Origin: Myxococcota bacterium
GTDB taxonomy: Bacteria; Myxococcota_A; UBA796
DNA: 64,000 nt
Assembly: GCA_029251165.1 (NCBI GenBank)
Contig: JAQXDW010000009.1
Coordinates: forward strand, 36,728 to 100,727
Direction: 5' to 3'
Below, piece after piece: positions 27,307 through 36,150 of this stretch; the first letter of the stretch is position 1, and each line of letters begins with the position of its first letter. The notes below the pieces were generated by a model. The model was not told the origin of the DNA. It searched no databases and saw only the letters and a list, made by a program, of their open reading frames with translations. A program made the translations under genes and the position numbers.

Positions 27307-27816
27307 ATGAGATCTCGACGCGGCGCAGCCTGGGGCACCGTGCAGGTGTTCGGTCTGATGCTGGTGTTCAGCCTGCTCGGCATCGTCTTTACCCGCCTGG
27401 TCATCGAGGGTGCCCTGCTCGGCACTGGGCTGTTCCTGGTGTTTCGGCTCGGGGTGGTCCGGATGGTGCTGACCCGCCACCACCGAGTCGGCATCGGCCT
27501 GAGCCGAGACGGAGACATGGCCGGTGCCCTCGCCGCCTTCCAGCGAAGCCAGGTGTTCTGGGAGCAGTATGCCTGGCTCGATAAGCGCCGGGGGTGGCTT
27601 ATGGGTGCATCGGTTCCCTGGCCTTTTGCGGCGCTGGCAGCGTACAACCAGGGCTACTGTTGCCATCAGATGGGGGACAGCGAGGCCGCGCTTGCGATCC
27701 TCGATGAGGCCCTGATTCGATGGCCGGGGCTCGGGCCGGCCCGGGAGCTAAAGGGGGCGCTGCTCAGCCAGCCGAAGCTGCCAGAGGTGAGCTGGGACGG
27801 GCTGCTGGAGGACTGA
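27307..27816 (+). CDS. membrane protein with TPR-like C-terminus
   Basis: This 169-residue protein begins with basic residues (MRSRRG), followed by two hydrophobic segments at about 10-27 and 32-51. The remainder is a TPR-like helical region (DGDMAGALAAFQRSQVFW; YNQGYCCHQMGDSEAALAILDEAL). It is probably an inner-membrane protein with a cytoplasmic TPR domain. Its start lies 7 bases after the stop of the 422-residue unknown, so the two are likely translated together. Function is unknown. Confidence 0.7.
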   Translation: MRSRRGAAWGTVQVFGLMLVFSLLGIVFTRLVIEGALLGTGLFLVFRLGVVRMVLTRHHRVGIGLSRDGDMAGALAAFQRSQVFWEQYAWLDKRRGWLMGASVPWPFAALAAYNQGYCCHQMGDSEAALAILDEALIRWPGLGPARELKGALLSQPKLPEVSWDGLLED

Positions 27817-27846
27817 GCTGGGGCCACATGCCAGGACTACACTCCG

Positions 27847-28212
27847 CTACAGGCGGTCGCAGAGCATCGTGGTCCCGCTGTACCGACACGACCAGCTCCC
27901 GGCGACGATCGGAGAGAACTGTGCCGGCGGTCCTCCCTTGAAGCTGAGGGTGCAGGGCTCCGCCGGCAGCCCAGTGAAAGCCGCCGCATGATCGGTGAAG
28001 TAGTCTCGCTGCCGAAACCCTCCAGGGCAGACCACTTCAGCCGCTGTAAACATGGTGTCTACACCGATCTGAATGGACAGGTCGCCCCCTGTCGTGGCGG
28101 GGGCTGGCGCGACCACGGGCGCGACCATGGGCGTTGGTGCTGGTGCTGCTGGTACAGGAGCGGCAGGAGCGGGGGTCGGGGTGGTCTTGCAGGCGAGGAT
28201 GAGGAGCAGCAT
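27847..28212 (-). CDS. small lipoprotein
   Basis: This 121-residue protein has a minimal lipoprotein signal, MLLLILAC (Cys at residue 8), followed by a Pro/Ala-rich spacer (TPAPAAPVPAAPAPTP) of about 30 residues. The C-terminal ~75 residues hold four cysteines (VVCPGGF, EPCTLSF, WSCRYSG, LCDRL) and likely make a compact disulphide-linked beta domain facing the periplasm or surface. No family is recognised. It ends convergently 30 bases from the TPR membrane gene. Confidence 0.75.
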   Translation of the reverse strand: MLLLILACKTTPTPAPAAPVPAAPAPTPMVAPVVAPAPATTGGDLSIQIGVDTMFTAAEVVCPGGFRQRDYFTDHAAAFTGLPAEPCTLSFKGGPPAQFSPIVAGSWSCRYSGTTMLCDRL

Positions 28213-28314
28213 GGAGCGGAGTCTACCCCGACCGTGCGGGCTGAGGCGTGAGTCCGGCGGGCTATCGGGGGCAGCAGCGGCGGACCTGAAGACGGGAGGA
28301 CGGCGCGAGGCGGA

Positions 28315-28806
28315 TCACCGTCGGGGAAGGGACGGGCGTCGCTGGGCGGCAGCGAGCAGCAGCTCTTGAAGCTGTGGGGTCAGCAGGTGCCAGTGGACCT
28401 GGACACCCCTCAGCGCATGCTTGAACCGCCGCGGATCGAACCCCATGCGCCCGCCCCGCAGTGCGCCGGGCAGCGGGACCATCACTGCGCTGATCTGAGA
28501 CAGCGTCCCGCTGCCGTGTGGGGCGGTCAGCAAGATCTCGCACTGCTCAAGCCCTGCTCGGATCAGCGCCAGCAGCGCGTGCTCGTCGTGGGTCCAGGGG
28601 CCATCACTGCGGCGTCCAGGAGGGCCAGAGAGGAGCGAGGAGAGCTGGCTGTCGGGGGTGACATCGACCGTCACCCGCATCTTGCCGCTCTCCTCGCTCA
28701 GCTCCAGTGCCGAGCGGGCTGCGGTCAGCCATGCCGTCCGGAACGCCAGCCCGTCGCGACAGGCGACAAACGCCGCGGCGATCAGCTTCATCGCGTCGAC
28801 CTGCAT
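28315..28806 (-). CDS. hypothetical protein
   Basis: This 163-residue protein starts at ATG 28806 with GAGGA upstream. Its first half is helical (AWLTAARSALELSEESG). Then comes MRVTVDVTPDSQLSSLLSGPPG, a helical segment (EHALLALIRAGLEQCEILLT) and a strand-rich end. There is no signal peptide. No family is recognised. The small lipoprotein gene at 28212 lies downstream on the same strand. Confidence 0.55.
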   Translation of the reverse strand: MQVDAMKLIAAAFVACRDGLAFRTAWLTAARSALELSEESGKMRVTVDVTPDSQLSSLLSGPPGRRSDGPWTHDEHALLALIRAGLEQCEILLTAPHGSGTLSQISAVMVPLPGALRGGRMGFDPRRFKHALRGVQVHWHLLTPQLQELLLAAAQRRPSLPRR

Positions 28807-28914
28807 GCGAGCCGTCCTCCGTGCTGTGAGTGTGTTCTTACTGGATTTCCCCCAATGTCCACGATCTTGCAGGCGCTGTCCTGCCGGGATGCACGCGGCC
28901 TGGACGGGGCGCGA

Positions 28915-29307
28915 CTAAGCGTTCTCTCGCTGGCGCGCGCGGATCAGCGCGACGACATCCTCCGGCAGCATCCCCTGCGCGAGGACGCGCTCGACGGCCT
29001 CAGAGCGGCTGGGCAGCCGCCGCGCACCGTCACCAGGATCGTCTCCCTCTCCCTTCTCGGAGGGTGGCTGAGGCTCCTCGTCGGGCTCTGGCTCTGGGAT
29101 GAACTCCAGACACGGTCGGACGACGGTGCCGGTGTCGGGAGCGTCGGACAGGCAGTGCATCACCTTGATCTCATCGAGAGCTGGTGGTGTCGACGAAGAT
29201 TCCTCGATGGCCGACAGACAGGGACCGACGTGGGGGGAGCCACAGTCCTGGCAGCCTGCGGTCAGCCCGAGTGCGATCACCACAGAGACGGGGAGGGGCT
29301 TCTTCAT
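28915..29307 (-). CDS. Cys-rich lipoprotein with acidic linker
   Basis: This 130-residue protein starts at ATG 29307 (MKKPLPVSVVIALGLTAGC), with GGAG six bases upstream. It has a standard lipoprotein signal (Cys 19). The mature part starts QDCGSPHVGPC and has four further cysteines to about residue 75. A Glu/Pro-rich linker (EFIPEPEPDEEPQPPSEKG) and a helical C-terminus (SEAVERVLAQGMLPEDVVAL) follow. It is a probable surface or periplasmic lipoprotein of unknown function. A 265-base gap upstream, to the gene at 29573 on the opposite strand, shows no other gene. Confidence 0.7.
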   Translation of the reverse strand: MKKPLPVSVVIALGLTAGCQDCGSPHVGPCLSAIEESSSTPPALDEIKVMHCLSDAPDTGTVVRPCLEFIPEPEPDEEPQPPSEKGEGDDPGDGARRLPSRSEAVERVLAQGMLPEDVVALIRARQRENA

Positions 29308-29572
29308 CAGCGCTCCAGTGAGCTCGGCGCGTAGAATAAACAACGGTATATCCTGTAAGTCGAGCGTTTTGATTCATGAGGTCCGATGCATGCTGCGGGC
29401 ACCCTTGGGGGGCGGTGCTCGTGGAAGAGCGACCATCCACTGGAGCATCCATGAGCGGCAGATCACCTTCAGCGCCTTGATGACCCGCAGCCAGATCCCG
29501 TCGCGGGTCTTTTGCGGCAGACCATCCGACAGGAGGGGGACACAGCAGGATAGGTCTTCAATGGGAGGAGCC

Positions 29573-29845
29573 ATGTCGAACACCCCGCACATCATGGAAA
29601 GACACCTCCACTGGGTCCGGCAGCACTTCGCCGCGCGACTGACCAGCGGTGAGGGAGCGCTCGGGACCAGCGCGCTCCGGGATGGGCTCATCCTCCTCAT
29701 CGAGATGCGCTTCAGCAAGCCCCCGCGTGCGATCGATGCACGCATCGAGTCTGCTCCGGTCGAGGATCTCCTCCGCTGGGCCGTGATGACCTTCCAGGTC
29801 GGCGGGCTGGTGGCGATCTGCTCGGAGATCCTCGAAGAGGACTGA
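29573..29845 (+). CDS. small hypothetical helical protein
   Basis: This 90-residue protein starts at ATG 29573 with GGGAGGAGCC directly upstream, a strong ribosome-binding site that excludes the longer upstream frame (to 29099). The protein is helical (MERHLHWVRQHFAARL, LRDGLILLIEMRF, DLLRWAVMTFQVGGL) with no signal peptide. The family is unknown. Confidence 0.6.
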   Translation: MSNTPHIMERHLHWVRQHFAARLTSGEGALGTSALRDGLILLIEMRFSKPPRAIDARIESAPVEDLLRWAVMTFQVGGLVAICSEILEED

Positions 29846-29925
29846 GGACCTCTGGCGCACGGCTCGGTGCTGCCACCCGGAGGGTGCGCACCTCTACAGG
29901 CACCAGGCATGTGTATGGGACGATG

Positions 29926-30657
29926 CTACTGCGGTACCGCGTGCGCATTGACCGCTGGAACACCGAGCAGGTAGAAGCCAAAGCCCATCGTGGTTCGTCC
30001 CCACTTCAGGTAGCCCTCTCGCCAGGCCTGGCTCTGGGTCTGGCGTTGCTGAAGGACATCATCCCCCGGCTGTGCTGCCGCTGCCCGCTTGATGGCCTGG
30101 TGATGCTCATGCTCGAATGCGTCCCACTCGTCCCGGCTGCTCACCTCGGCATGCAAGGGGAGCAGACGGAGACGCCTTGCCGAAGACACGTTCTCGTGGT
30201 GGGTCTTCTCGATGCCCGGGCTGTCTCCGAGGAACTTCAGGTATGCCGGTGCGGGAGGGGCTGCCCAGAAGCCCTCGCCGATGAGCATCATCCCGCCGGG
30301 ACGAACCAGCCGAGAGAAGACACGGAGGGTGTTCTCCCAGGCACCAGCCCCGAGCCCATAGGCATGGGTGGCCCCGATGCAGATGGCAAGATCGACCTGC
30401 GGGATCGCCATCATCTTGGCATCACCGCACCGGAAGTCGACCGCCAGCTCCGTCTGAGATGCCTGAGCCTGAGCGGCCTTGACTGCGGCGTCGTCGATGT
30501 CGATTCCGATTGCCGAGCAGCGCCATCGATGCACCAGCCGCAGGAGCAGCGCACCTCGCCCACAGCCCACCTCCAGCACGCGGTCGGCTGGAGAGAGGTC
30601 GAGTCTCTCGATGAGTCGGTCGGCCCGATCGACGGAGAGGGGAGCGTTGAACAACAT
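29926..30657 (-). CDS. class I SAM-dependent methyltransferase
   Basis: This 243-residue protein has motif I as VLEVGCGRGALLLRL at about residues 27-41. IGIDIDD supplies the ribose-binding acidic residue, FRCGDAKMM is motif III-like, and VDLAICIGATHAYG is motif IV. VRPGGMMLIGEGFW is the post-motif strand typical of the UbiE/COQ5-like Methyltransf_11/25 group. The C-terminus (WREGYLKWGRTTMGFGFYLL) matches small-molecule methyltransferases. The substrate is unknown. The gene diverges from nothing convincing; a 536-base gap lies upstream. Confidence 0.82.
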   Translation of the reverse strand: MLFNAPLSVDRADRLIERLDLSPADRVLEVGCGRGALLLRLVHRWRCSAIGIDIDDAAVKAAQAQASQTELAVDFRCGDAKMMAIPQVDLAICIGATHAYGLGAGAWENTLRVFSRLVRPGGMMLIGEGFWAAPPAPAYLKFLGDSPGIEKTHHENVSSARRLRLLPLHAEVSSRDEWDAFEHEHHQAIKRAAAAQPGDDVLQQRQTQSQAWREGYLKWGRTTMGFGFYLLGVPAVNAHAVPQ

Positions 30658-30983
30658 GGGGAGAGCATATGGCGCTGGGCGTCACGGTTCAGCCATGCTC
30701 GAAGGGGAGCCTCGCGACCGACTTGGCTTGGCTGACGTGCACGAGCACGCCAGGCACGCGATCCCCGGCCTCGCAACGGCCCGGCGTGCGGTGCCGGCAG
30801 AGGGCTGCGCCTCGGCTCTCGACGAGCCATGAGCACGGCGGGGCGATGGCACAAGACGCGCGCCGTGCACGGTCGCCCAGCGTGCTGCACGCCGGAGAAG
30901 ACGTCTGCGAACACATCATCGGTGTTACTTAAGACTTAACGTTCTGACTTGCTTATTTGAAGTCGTTCTCAGAATTGTGAGCA

Positions 30984-31012
30984 CCCCGAGTGAGGGCTTT
31001 CCTCACTCGGGG
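30984..31012 (-). terminator. strong GC hairpin downstream of pyrophosphatase
   Basis: CCCCGAGTGAGG-GCTTT-CCTCACTCGGGG is a perfect 12-base-pair stem with a 5-base loop. It is positioned about 180 bases beyond the minus-strand pyrophosphatase stop. No T-tract follows on either strand, so it may be a terminator of the T-less type or the core of a small RNA. Confidence 0.5.
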
Positions 31013-31160
31013 CGTCATGGTGAGCAAATCCCCCCCAGGATTGGTGCCGGCCTTGCTGCCCCCCAGCAGCTTCGGCGGCTCCGTTGCTCGGTGGATACTA
31101 AAGCAAGCACTGTGCCGGAGATTTTTACCCGAAAAGTGGCGTTTGCTGGTTGCAGGAATG

Positions 31161-31181
31161 TGCGCGCGCAGCGAGCGCGCA
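31161..31181 (-). terminator. hairpin just after pyrophosphatase stop
   Basis: TGCGCGC-GCAGCGA-GCGCGCA makes a 7-base-pair stem 13 bases past the pyrophosphatase stop codon on the minus strand. It is a plausible terminator by position, with no T-tract. Confidence 0.4.
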
Positions 31182-31193
31182 TGCCCGCGCAGC

Positions 31194-31802
31194 TCAGGAG
31201 CCGAACTCTTCCTCATAGTCCGCCATCGCTGCGAGGATGATCTTGCGGGCCTGCTCTGCTCCCTCGACGAGGTCGATGGAGACAGCGTTCTCTTGGCCGG
31301 GGATGAGCTTGTAGGTCATGAAGTAGTGCCGCAGTCGCTCCACGAGCAGCGGTGGCACGTCGCTGATGTCGGCGGCGGCAGCCCACAGCGGATCGTTGGA
31401 GAGCACCGCGATGATCTTGTCGTCGGCCTCTCCGCCGTCCAGCATGCGCATGACCCCGACCGGGCGAGCATTCAGCAGCACCTCCGCGCGGTTGATCGGG
31501 CGCTCGCTGAGGACGCAGATGTCCAGCGGATCCTTGTCACCCACGCCGGTCTTAGACAGCGTTCCGACTCGGGTGCCGCAGTAGGTGCGTGGCACGAAGC
31601 CGTACAAGGTCGGCGGCAGGGAGTTGGTGCGCTGGGGTCGATCGACCCGCAGGTAGCCAGTCTCCTTGTCGACCTCGTACTTGACGGGATCGAAGGGGGT
31701 GACCTCGATGTAGGCGTGCACCACGTTGGGGGCATCGGGGCCGACACTCAGGCCGTGCCAGGGGTGGGGACGCCAGCGATAGAAGGGCTTTGGAAAGGGC
31801 AT
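31194..31802 (-). CDS. ppa: inorganic pyrophosphatase, family I
   Basis: This 202-residue protein hydrolyses pyrophosphate to two phosphates, pulling biosynthetic reactions forward in the cytoplasm. [18 protein letters not shown] holds the N-terminal Glu/Lys region, [11 protein letters not shown] matches the family's YGFIPxT block, and [11 protein letters not shown] is the D-x-DPxD metal signature. [13 protein letters not shown] gives the later Asp/Lys ligands. The start is set at ATG 31802 ([10 protein letters not shown]). The frame also opens at 31859 (MLSPVRD), and there is no clear Shine-Dalgarno sequence for either. The length fits the family. Confidence 0.9.
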   Translation of the reverse strand: MPFPKPFYRWRPHPWHGLSVGPDAPNVVHAYIEVTPFDPVKYEVDKETGYLRVDRPQRTNSLPPTLYGFVPRTYCGTRVGTLSKTGVGDKDPLDICVLSERPINRAEVLLNARPVGVMRMLDGGEADDKIIAVLSNDPLWAAAADISDVPPLLVERLRHYFMTYKLIPGQENAVSIDLVEGAEQARKIILAAMADYEEEFGS

Positions 31803-32245
31803 GCCGCCAATGTAAGGGCTTCTCTTGCTCAGGGGACAGTCACGAACCGGTGACAGCAAATGATCCAGGTTTCAAGTGTGTCATTACCGGATGTTTCATC
31901 AGTGCTGGTGAGCCTCCGCGCTCTCATGGGTCGATCGGCGGGGGCCATCGGTGACGCACCGGCCTCCTCAGGGCATCCACTGTGGCCCGCCGCCCCCATC
32001 CGCACAGCGATTCTCTCCGACCACCCCGATGCACTCCGTTCGGTGGATGAAGAGAGAGATTTCGCCAAACATCTTCTCCGCTCTGACGCCGTCGAGACTG
32101 CTCCTCTATAGAAGTATATGAACGGTAAGACCGATGCTGTAGACCACGAGAGGGGCTGGGGTAAGGGCTCGGTTCAGCCGGTCGAGGACAATGTTCTGGT
32201 CGGCCTGTTGACGGAAATGGTCAGCGATGTGGTATTCCGACGGCC
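31803..32245. other. 443-base gap without a convincing gene
   Basis: Only short overlapping frames on both strands are present (for example near 31860-32111), with no recognisable domain or ribosome-binding site. It includes the upstream region of the pyrophosphatase gene and of the LRR gene, with AT-richer stretches near 31860-31910 and 32100-32130 that could hold promoters. Confidence 0.4.
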
Positions 32246-32761
32246 ATGGAGAGCCGCAGAGCCATCGCGCGGGACACCGCACGCATCGCCCGACAGGTGC
32301 GATCTGGAGACTTCGCACGCGCTGAGGAAGGGCTGGCGCTGCTGCGTCAGGGATCGCTGGCGCTGTATACCCGTCTCCTGGAGGGCACCGTCATCAAGCG
32401 CAGCGGCCGGCTGGTGGCTGGCCCGGTGTTCTCGTTCGCTGCGGATGCTGAGGAGGCTGGGGTGGGGCAGTGCGCGCTGCTGGTTGCCCTCGCAGAGGCT
32501 CCTCCCGAGGCCCTGCCGGACGGAGTGGTGCTCTCATCGGTCACGAAGATGGACCTCTCTGCCCTCGCGCTGACTGCTGTCCCTGAGCAGCTCGGTGCAT
32601 TCGTCGGTCTGCAGCGACTGGACCTCAGCTTCAACCGCCTGACCGAGCTGCCCGACAGCCTCGCGCGGCTGCCTGCGCTGGAATTTCTCGATCTTCGTGG
32701 AAATCCCCTGTCAGCGATCCCTGCGGGGCTGGAGCGTGTGGTGGTTCAGTCTGTCCGTTAA
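32246..32761 (+). CDS. short leucine-rich-repeat protein
   Basis: This 171-residue protein has a helical N-terminus (RRAIARDTARIARQVRSGDF). Residues ~95-160 contain three leucine-rich repeats: VTKMDLSALALTAVPEQL, LQRLDLSFNRLTELPDSL and LEFLDLRGNPLSAIPAGL. The LxxLxLxxNxLxxLP consensus of bacterial/ROCO-type LRRs is clear in the last two. There is no signal peptide. LRR modules bind protein partners; the partner is unknown. The broken TetR gene begins immediately after its stop. Confidence 0.75.
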   Translation: MESRRAIARDTARIARQVRSGDFARAEEGLALLRQGSLALYTRLLEGTVIKRSGRLVAGPVFSFAADAEEAGVGQCALLVALAEAPPEALPDGVVLSSVTKMDLSALALTAVPEQLGAFVGLQRLDLSFNRLTELPDSLARLPALEFLDLRGNPLSAIPAGLERVVVQSVR

Positions 32762-32788
32762 GGCCCCGGACAACCTTCGGATCGGACC

Positions 32789-33323
32789 ATAGAGACCAAA
32801 GTCCAGAGGGCCCGTCGGGGACTCTTGGGTGCCGCTGAGCGGCTGGTGGATCGGCATGGTGCGGCGCGGCTGGTCCTGTCAGCGGTCGCCGAGGATGCTG
32901 GCGTGAGCAAGGGTGGACTGCTCTACCACTTCGGCACCAAGGACGAACTGATCGCGGCAATGCTCGACTGGAGGTTTGCCCGGTTCGACGACAACCGGAG
33001 CCGCAAGAGCGCCGCTGACACCAGCCCCGTCGCCAGAGGCCGCTGCAGGGCTGCTCGCTGCGGTCACCAGCAACCCTGAGCGGCTCCAGCCCCTCCGGCA
33101 GCGGTATGCCGCCTGGCAGCAGGAGCTGATGGACGACGGGCTGCTCCCCGCTCAGGGCACCGCGATCCGCCTGATCGCGGACGGGCTGTGGCTGCGTGAG
33201 CTGATGGGGTTTGCGCTGCCTGATCCGTCGCTGCGTCAGGCGGTCATCGACCTCGCCTGTGCGATGACCCGGGGAGAGTCAGTCGCCGAGTCGCGGCCGC
33301 CTGATCGGGGCCATGTCTCCTGA
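32789..33323 (+). pseudogene. TetR-family regulator, frameshifted and lacking a normal start
   Basis: The N-terminal DNA-binding domain is in one frame (32789 to about 33025): VAEDAGVSKGGLLYHFGTKD is the TetR helix-turn-helix and YxFGxKxEL block. The ligand-binding part continues one frame over (from about 33025 to 33323): SNPERLQPLRQRYAAWQQEL and AIRLIADGLWLRELMGF match TetR C-terminal helices. The shift lies near GACACCAGCCCCGTCGCC. The N-terminal homology starts before the first usable TTG (32825), at an in-frame ATA (32789) where a start ATG would be expected (I-E-T-K-V-Q-R-A-R-R). Two lesions favour a decayed gene over a sequencing error. The frame is open without stop back to 32762. Confidence 0.75.
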
Positions 33324-33426
33324 CCGCGTCCACGCTGCTGGAAGGGACATCGGGGCGGCGCGCTTCAGGGAAGAGCGTGCCGATTCGGCAGCACTCTACG
33401 CGCTATCTTTGTTTACAATCTTTACG

Positions 33427-34227
33427 ATGAGTCTCTTCAAGCAACTTCTCACCGATCTCTCCGACGCCGCCTCTGAGCTCTCCACGACCCTCACCACAGA
33501 CCTCTCCGAGGCGAGGGACATGACCCGCGCGGAGCTCTCGTCGTCCTCCGAAGCGGTCAGCGCGGCGATCGGGGCGGCCCTCCTCACCCAGCGAGTCGAC
33601 TGGGACGCTGAGATCACCGGCCACCACAGCAGCATCGACGAGGCCGTTCACGCGGCCCTCGTCGCCAAGATGCCGCCTCAGTACGGTGCTGCCCGCGCGC
33701 GGGTGAGGCGGGTGCTCGACCGTCTCCAGAAGGCCCGTCCAGCGCAGCCTCGGGTCTCTGCGGTTGTCTTGAGGTGGGACGAGCCCAACGCGATGGTGCT
33801 GTTCAGCCACCGCGTCTACGTCGCCACTGCCCTGCTTGATGCCCTGACCGATGACGACGCCCTGGCGTTTGTGCTCGCCCACGAGCTGACCCACATCGAC
33901 CGGGGCGACATCCGGTTCGACGGCCAGCTCCGTGCTCACCTCCCGCCGCTTCCCCCGCTGCTGCCCCTCCGCTACACCCTCGGCATGCTCACCCGGATCT
34001 GGATGCGCCCGGACATGGAGCGGGCTGCGGATGCCGGTGGTCAGGCGCTGGTGGTGGCAGCGGGCTATCGGGCTGACGGCTTCGAGGCGGTCTTTGACCT
34101 GCTCGAAGCCCAAGAAGGTGCGGTCGCTGAGCCGGACCCCAGCGAGTGGGCTGAGTTCTGGCGTCAGAAGACCGTCGGCTACCCCGCCCTCTCTGAGCGT
34201 CGGGCGCTGCTGCGCGCGGCGCTGTGA
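33427..34227 (+). CDS. M48-family zinc metallopeptidase
   Basis: This 266-residue protein starts at ATG 33427 (MSLFKQLLTDLSDAASEL); upstream frame to 33313 is not homologous in character. The catalytic motif is FVLAHELTHIDRGDI (HExxH) near residue 160. The third ligand region MERAADAGGQALVVAAGY fits the ExxxD of M48 peptidases. A preceding strand, MVLFSHRVYVATALLDALTDD, matches the family. Apart from a hydrophobic stretch (LPPLPPLLPLRYTLGM) there are no clear membrane helices, so it is a soluble M48-like enzyme. It ends one base before the convergent ABC permease stop. Confidence 0.83.
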   Translation: MSLFKQLLTDLSDAASELSTTLTTDLSEARDMTRAELSSSSEAVSAAIGAALLTQRVDWDAEITGHHSSIDEAVHAALVAKMPPQYGAARARVRRVLDRLQKARPAQPRVSAVVLRWDEPNAMVLFSHRVYVATALLDALTDDDALAFVLAHELTHIDRGDIRFDGQLRAHLPPLPPLLPLRYTLGMLTRIWMRPDMERAADAGGQALVVAAGYRADGFEAVFDLLEAQEGAVAEPDPSEWAEFWRQKTVGYPALSERRALLRAAL

Positions 34228-34228
34228 C

Positions 34229-35221
34229 TCAGTCCCGCAGGCGCGGATCCAGCGCATCCCGCAGCGCATCGCCGACGTAGTTCACGCTCAGCGCCAGCAG
34301 GAACAGCGCCCCGCCGCTCGCCAGCAGCGGCCACCAGATGCCGCGCATCAGCTCGCTCTTGGCATCCGCGATCATCTGTCCCCAGGACGGCTCCTTGTCG
34401 ACCCCGACCCCCAGGAAGGTCAGGATGACTTCGCTCTTGATGGCGGTGACAAACGTGAGGGAGAAGTTGATGATCACGAGGTGGAAGACGTTGGGAAGCA
34501 CGTGGCGGAACAGGATCCGGCTTCGTCCGTAGCCCAGCGAGATCGCCGCCTGGACGTACTCCAGCTCGCGGACCTTCTTGACCTCCGCGCGCACCAGCCG
34601 GCAGAGGGTCACCCAAGAGGTCAGCCCGATGACCAGGACGATGTTGAACAGCCCCAGGCTGATGTACTCCGCAAACGACTGCTCGACGTACCAGGCTGAG
34701 ATCGGGCCTTGTCGGATGAGAAACGCCAGGGCGAGGATGAGCAGCAGGTACGGAATCGAGGCGAGGGTGGAGTAGATGTACTGCACCACCTCATCCACCC
34801 AGCCGCCCAGGAAGCCGGCGAACAGGCCGAGGGTCATGCCGATGAGCACGCTCAGCCCTGCGCCGAAGGTGCCGACCACGAACGCGACCTTGGTGCCATG
34901 GAACACCCGCACCAGCACGCTCTTGCCCGCTGCGGTGGTGCCCAGGAGGCCCTGCCAGTGGTCGGTGGAGGGTGGATTGGAGGACTCGGTGAAACCCTCG
35001 ATGCCCTGCTCGGCGAGGGTCAGCTCGTAGGTAAACGGTGAGCCCTGGACCAGCTCCACGAGCTGTGCGGCGATGGCGGTGCTGGCAAAGGCGACGAACA
35101 CCCCGAGGAACAGCACCGCGGCCTTGTTCTTCTTGAACCGCCGCCAGGCTTCTTGTCCGGGGCTTCGGCCAGGCTTCTTTGCCGCTCCGTCTGCGGAGGG
35201 GGCTGTCTGTGGAGCACTCAT
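34229..35221 (-). CDS. peptide ABC transporter permease, DppC/OppC type
   Basis: This 330-residue inner-membrane protein opens with a basic cytoplasmic N-terminus and one helix (AAVLFLGVFVAFASTAIAA). A ~65-residue periplasmic loop follows, then five helices. The EAA loop that contacts the ATPase reads YVQAAISLGYGRSRILFRHV, and the end ALRDALDPRLRD is typical of OppC proteins. Its ATG overlaps the stop of the upstream permease gene by one base (TAATG), so translation is coupled. It pairs with the DppB-type subunit to import oligopeptides or similar solutes delivered by the binding protein at 38066. No ATPase subunit gene is in the window. Confidence 0.92.
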   Translation of the reverse strand: MSAPQTAPSADGAAKKPGRSPGQEAWRRFKKNKAAVLFLGVFVAFASTAIAAQLVELVQGSPFTYELTLAEQGIEGFTESSNPPSTDHWQGLLGTTAAGKSVLVRVFHGTKVAFVVGTFGAGLSVLIGMTLGLFAGFLGGWVDEVVQYIYSTLASIPYLLLILALAFLIRQGPISAWYVEQSFAEYISLGLFNIVLVIGLTSWVTLCRLVRAEVKKVRELEYVQAAISLGYGRSRILFRHVLPNVFHLVIINFSLTFVTAIKSEVILTFLGVGVDKEPSWGQMIADAKSELMRGIWWPLLASGGALFLLALSVNYVGDALRDALDPRLRD

Positions 35222-36150
35222 TACAGGCGAATCCTGGGATCAAAGACAGCGTAGAGGACATCCGCGAGGATGTTGAACAGCACGTACAGCACCGCTCCAA
35301 GCATGGTGAAAGCCTTGACGATTGGAAGGTCGGAGCTGGTGATCGCGGTGTACAGCGTGCTGCCCAGGCCGGGAATACCGAAGAAGATCTCCATCAGGAA
35401 CGACCCGGTGATCAAAAACGGGATGATGATCGTCATCCGGGTGATGATCGGCACCGCGCAATTTCGAAGCACGTGGACAAACAGCACCCGGCCCTCTGAG
35501 AGCCCCTTGCTGCGGGCGGTACGGACATAGTCCCGCCCGATCTCCTCGAGCGCGACGGTGCGGTAGTAGCGCACGTCGGTGCCCACGGAGAGCAGGATCC
35601 AGATGAGGATCGGCAGGGCGAGGAAGGTGATCGCACCGATGCCGTACTCAAAGCCCCATACCGGGAACAGCTTCCACTGGTCCGCCAGCAGCCACTGTCC
35701 GACCAGGATGTAGACGAGAGAGCTGACCGAGATGCCTGCGATCGCCGCCATGGTGGTCACCCGGTCCAGCATGCTGCCCCGATAGAAGGCCACCAGGAGG
35801 CTGACCGCTACCGCGATGAGCGAGCCGATGCTGAAGGCGGGCAGGGACAGGGAGAGGGTCGGACCGACCCCGCGCCAGAAGATCTCGCGGACCGGGGTGT
35901 TGTCGGTCCAGGAGGTGCCGAAGTCCAGGGTGACGATCTGGCGGAGGAAGTCGAGGTACTGCCGCCAGACCGGATCGTTGAGGCCGAGCTCTGCGGTCAG
36001 GGCGAGGACCTCTGCTTCTGAGGGGTTCTTGCCCAGCTTGATCGCGATCGGATCTCCGCCGGCGACGTTGAACAGCAGCAGGGTGATCAGCGCCACCCCC
36101 ATCAGCACAGGGAGCGCATACCCCAGGCGCCGGATGATGAATCCAATCAA
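35221..36150 (-). CDS. peptide ABC transporter permease, DppB/OppB type
   Basis: This 309-residue protein starts at TTG 36150 with GGGGGAGAGAG close upstream; translation from the longer frame would add unrelated residues. The start IGFIIRRLGYALPVLMGVALI is the hallmark DppB/OppB N-terminus. It is followed by the periplasmic ALTAELGLNDPVWRQY-type segment and FGTSW. The EAA loop reads DYVRTARSKGLSEGRVLF, and the C-terminus ends VLYAVFDPRIRL. Six membrane helices are expected. It overlaps the binding-protein stop by 4 bases and the DppC start by 1 base, so all three are one operon. Confidence 0.92.
   Translation of the reverse strand: MIGFIIRRLGYALPVLMGVALITLLLFNVAGGDPIAIKLGKNPSEAEVLALTAELGLNDPVWRQYLDFLRQIVTLDFGTSWTDNTPVREIFWRGVGPTLSLSLPAFSIGSLIAVAVSLLVAFYRGSMLDRVTTMAAIAGISVSSLVYILVGQWLLADQWKLFPVWGFEYGIGAITFLALPILIWILLSVGTDVRYYRTVALEEIGRDYVRTARSKGLSEGRVLFVHVLRNCAVPIITRMTIIIPFLITGSFLMEIFFGIPGLGSTLYTAITSSDLPIVKAFTMLGAVLYVLFNILADVLYAVFDPRIRL

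Larger units (their letters stand above)
30658..31193. other. 536-base non-coding stretch with two hairpins
   Basis: No credible gene is seen between the methyltransferase start and the pyrophosphatase stop. The half nearest the methyltransferase is GC-rich, with Arg-rich shadow frames on both strands. The segment 30925-30980 is AT-rich. Two hairpins lie downstream of the pyrophosphatase stop, at 31161-31181 and 30984-31012. An unannotated small RNA is possible but not shown. Confidence 0.45.

Noticed and set aside
30669..30932. Possible small genes on both strands in the gap
   Set aside because: Arg/Ser/His-rich on both strands, no ribosome-binding site, no domain.
31860..32111. Possible 83-residue plus-strand gene
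   Set aside because: No signal, domain or ribosome-binding site; composition like a random frame.
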